Source: Flavobacterium sp. Root935 (GTDB taxonomy: Bacteria; Bacteroidota; Bacteroidia; Flavobacteriales; Flavobacteriaceae). Taken from it: DNA of 54,675 bases. The notes under the pieces were generated by a model that saw only the letters and a program-made list of their open reading frames with translations, had not been told where the DNA came from and searched no databases. This document shows, one piece after another, positions 52,877 through 54,675 of the stretch; the first letter of the stretch is position 1, and every line of letters begins with the position of its first letter. The translations under genes were made by a program, and so were the position numbers. Location of the stretch: the NCBI RefSeq assembly GCF_001429295.1, contig NZ_LMJL01000012.1:950599-1005273 (forward strand), in the 5' to 3' direction.

Positions 52877-54337
52877 ATGGGTACAGAAATAAAACTCAAG
52901 GGTGACAAGGTCATCGAACAGATTCCTTCTATAAAAGACAAAGCTTTACGTATTAATTTAAACGAAAATATTTACGGAACATTTGCTGAAATTGGTGCTG
53001 GACAAGAGACTGTTAGACATTTTTTCAGATCCGGAGGTTCATCGGGAACAATTGCAAAAGCAATGTCTGCCTATGATAAAGATTTTAGTGATGCGGTTTA
53101 TGGAGTGGAAAGCGATGGACGATATGTGACCGAAGAGCGTTTAAAAAAAATGCTTACCCATGAAGGACAGATCATCGAAGAGCGTTTAAGCAGAGAAAAA
53201 CACCCAACAAAACTTTTCTTTAGTTACGCCAATACTGTAGCCACAATAGATTTTGCTAAACAATTTAAAGGTCACGGCTGGGTTGGAATTCGATACCAAA
53301 TTGAACCAGACGAAGCTTATAACGAAATTATTCTTCACATTCGTTTTAAAGAAACTGACGCTAGACTGCAACAAGAAACACTAGGAATTTTAGGTGTAAA
53401 CTTAATTTACGGTGCTTTTTACAAATACAATGATCCAAAACGATTACTTCGTTACTTATACGATCACTTAGATAAAGACCAATTAGAAATCGATACTATC
53501 AACTTTTCTGGACCTCGTTTTGCCGATGTTGACAATCGTTTGATGAGTTTGCAATTGGTTAAAAACGGAATGACAGATGCCGTAATGTTCAATCCAGACG
53601 GAAAGAATGTTTTACCAGCAGCTGTTTTATACAAAAAAAATCTTCTTGCTTTTAGAGGAAGTTTCCGTCCGGTTACAAACGTAAATCTGGATATGTATGA
53701 GAAATCATTAAAAATGTTTCTCGAAGAGAGTAAAGTTGAGAAGAATAATACACTTGTTATTTTTGAAATTACACTTTCAAACTTACGTTCAGACGGTGAG
53801 ATTGATGAAAGGGATTTTATGGACAGAGCCGAATTACTTTGTTCGCTTGGCCAAACTGTTATGATTTCTAATTTTCAGGAATATTATAAAGTGGTTGAGT
53901 ATTTTTCTAATTATACCAAAGCCCGAATGGGATTGGCAATGGGTGTAAACAACCTTGTTGATATTTTTGATGAGAAATACTATCGTCATTTAAGTGGTGG
54001 AATTTTGGAAGCTTTCGGAAAACTATTCTATCGTGATATGAAAGTATTCTTATACCCAATGCTCGGCGATAATGGTGAAATTATAACTTCTGATAACCTA
54101 AAAGTTCATCCTAGAATGAAAGAATTGTACAAATTCTTTAAATTCAACGGTAAAGTTGTCGACATTAAGGATTATAACCCAAATATATTGAATGTATTCT
54201 CTCGTGAAGTACTAAAAATGATCGGACAAGGAAAAACCGGCTGGGAACCAATGCTTCCTTCTGGTGTTGCTGAAATTATAAAAGAGCATCATCTTTTTGG
54301 ATATCATCCGCAAAAAGAGCTTGAACAAAATGCTTAA
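52877..54337 (+). CDS. Conserved protein of unknown function
   Basis: The 486-residue soluble protein has no signal peptide, membrane helix or recognised catalytic motif. Distinct stretches include TFAEIGAGQETVRHFFRSGGSSGTIAKAMSAYD near the N-terminus, and KLFFSYANTVATIDF, VNLIYGAFY and SGGILEAFGKLFYRDMK further on. Homologues in databases are sometimes named TonB-dependent receptor or nicotinate-nucleotide adenylyltransferase; nothing here supports either label. The length and normal coding character make it a real gene. It is monocistronic, with its own -7 element and terminator. Confidence 0.8.
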   Translation: MGTEIKLKGDKVIEQIPSIKDKALRINLNENIYGTFAEIGAGQETVRHFFRSGGSSGTIAKAMSAYDKDFSDAVYGVESDGRYVTEERLKKMLTHEGQIIEERLSREKHPTKLFFSYANTVATIDFAKQFKGHGWVGIRYQIEPDEAYNEIILHIRFKETDARLQQETLGILGVNLIYGAFYKYNDPKRLLRYLYDHLDKDQLEIDTINFSGPRFADVDNRLMSLQLVKNGMTDAVMFNPDGKNVLPAAVLYKKNLLAFRGSFRPVTNVNLDMYEKSLKMFLEESKVEKNNTLVIFEITLSNLRSDGEIDERDFMDRAELLCSLGQTVMISNFQEYYKVVEYFSNYTKARMGLAMGVNNLVDIFDEKYYRHLSGGILEAFGKLFYRDMKVFLYPMLGDNGEIITSDNLKVHPRMKELYKFFKFNGKVVDIKDYNPNILNVFSREVLKMIGQGKTGWEPMLPSGVAEIIKEHHLFGYHPQKELEQNA

Positions 54338-54379
54338 TAAAAAGTCCCAAAATGAAATTTCTTTTTGGGACTTTTTTTG
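54338..54379 (+). terminator. Intrinsic terminator after the 52877 gene
   Basis: AAAGTCCCAAAA pairs with a TTTTTGGGACTTT arm, then a T-run. It lies directly after the stop codon. Confidence 0.88.
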
Positions 54380-54675
54380 TTTTTAACGCGTGCCCTTCGA
54401 CTTCGCTCAGGGTGAAAAACTTTTTTTAAGTTTCATATTGATCTTGCGGTTTAATTTTTTAACGCAAAGCACGCTAAGATTTTTTGATAAGCTAGGTTTT
54501 AGAAAAACATAAAGTTCGCAAAGCTTTGTGTTGATTGAACTTTGCCAGATAAAACTTGAAATAAAATTTTACTACAGAGCACACTAAGATTCTTTGATAA
54601 GCTAGGTTTTAAAAAAACACAAAGTTCGTAAAGCTTTGTGCTGATTTAGCTTTGCCAGATGAAAAACTTGAAATA
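54380..54675. repeat. Repeat-rich, gene-free end: CCCTTCGACTTCGCTCAGGG element and 110-bp tandem repeat
   Basis: An imperfect palindrome CCCTTCGACTTCGCTCAGGG lies at 54393-54412. Two tandem copies of a unit of about 110 bases follow (about 54461-54570 and 54571-54675), sharing CTAAGATT, TTGATAAGCTAGGTTTT, AAAGTTCG and CTTGAAATA. The second copy reaches the window edge, so more copies may follow. No gene is seen. Confidence 0.75.

Noticed and set aside
1..54675. tRNA, rRNA or known riboswitch genes
   Set aside because: I read the intergenic regions for cloverleaf or conserved riboswitch cores and found none. Automated scans would be more sensitive.

Overview
The window looks like a Flavobacterium chromosome segment, probably of the F. 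johnsoniae type. It is AT-rich. Starts are not preceded by Shine-Dalgarno sequences. Several genes carry the Bacteroidetes promoter pattern TTG-N(17-23)-TAnnTTTG. The protein families also fit: TonB-dependent receptors with carboxypeptidase-regulatory N-termini, a type IX secretion C-terminal sorting domain, Bacteroidetes-type lipoproteins, and small DUF6095/DUF6146/DUF6787 proteins. I found no tRNA, rRNA, CRISPR array, intact insertion sequence or prophage.

Layout. 0-10 kb: a THUMP RNA methyltransferase diverges from a small SAM methyltransferase and a ZIP metal transporter. A TonB receptor and a membrane-anchored AraC regulator follow, then murQ and small conserved proteins. 10-16 kb: a cNMP/CBS/DUF294 signalling protein is coupled to a DnaQ-like exonuclease. 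Next come a PhoX-like lipoprotein and a di-haem peroxidase lipoprotein with an imelysin-like N-terminal half. 16.2-17.7 kb: two head-to-head gene fragments, the C-terminal part of a TssF-like baseplate protein (minus strand) and the C-terminal AAA+ half of a ClpV/ClpB-family ATPase (plus strand), meet at about 16778. I read this as the scar of a deleted Bacteroidetes-type (T6SSiii) type VI secretion locus, and it is the most notable feature here. 17.8-28.5 kb: a minus-strand block with parC-parE, pncB, a transglutaminase, an FMN reductase, a YihY membrane protein, a DUF2459 protein and ychF. 28.8-38.3 kb: a large TonB receptor, a secreted carboxypeptidase-regulatory protein, then ferredoxin diverging from acyl-CoA reductase, serC and a short serA (serine synthesis), and three small proteins. 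38.6-46.4 kb: a secreted T9SS-sorted pectate-lyase-like enzyme, an ABC ATPase of the LolD type with an unusual two-helix insertion, TIGR02757, a DEAD-box helicase and a lactonase. 46.6-54.3 kb: a BatA-like protein, a dihydroorotase homologue that has lost its metal ligands, a small membrane protein, an esterase, an operon with an MBL-fold hydrolase, and a conserved protein of unknown function.

Most of the window is housekeeping. Intergenic spaces are rich in strong intrinsic terminators and dispersed repeats: octamer CTTAG arrays, AAAGGTTCAAAG arms flanking terminators, CGCAAAG elements and a 110-bp tandem repeat at the right edge. Domain calls come from reading the protein sequences. No database search was run.
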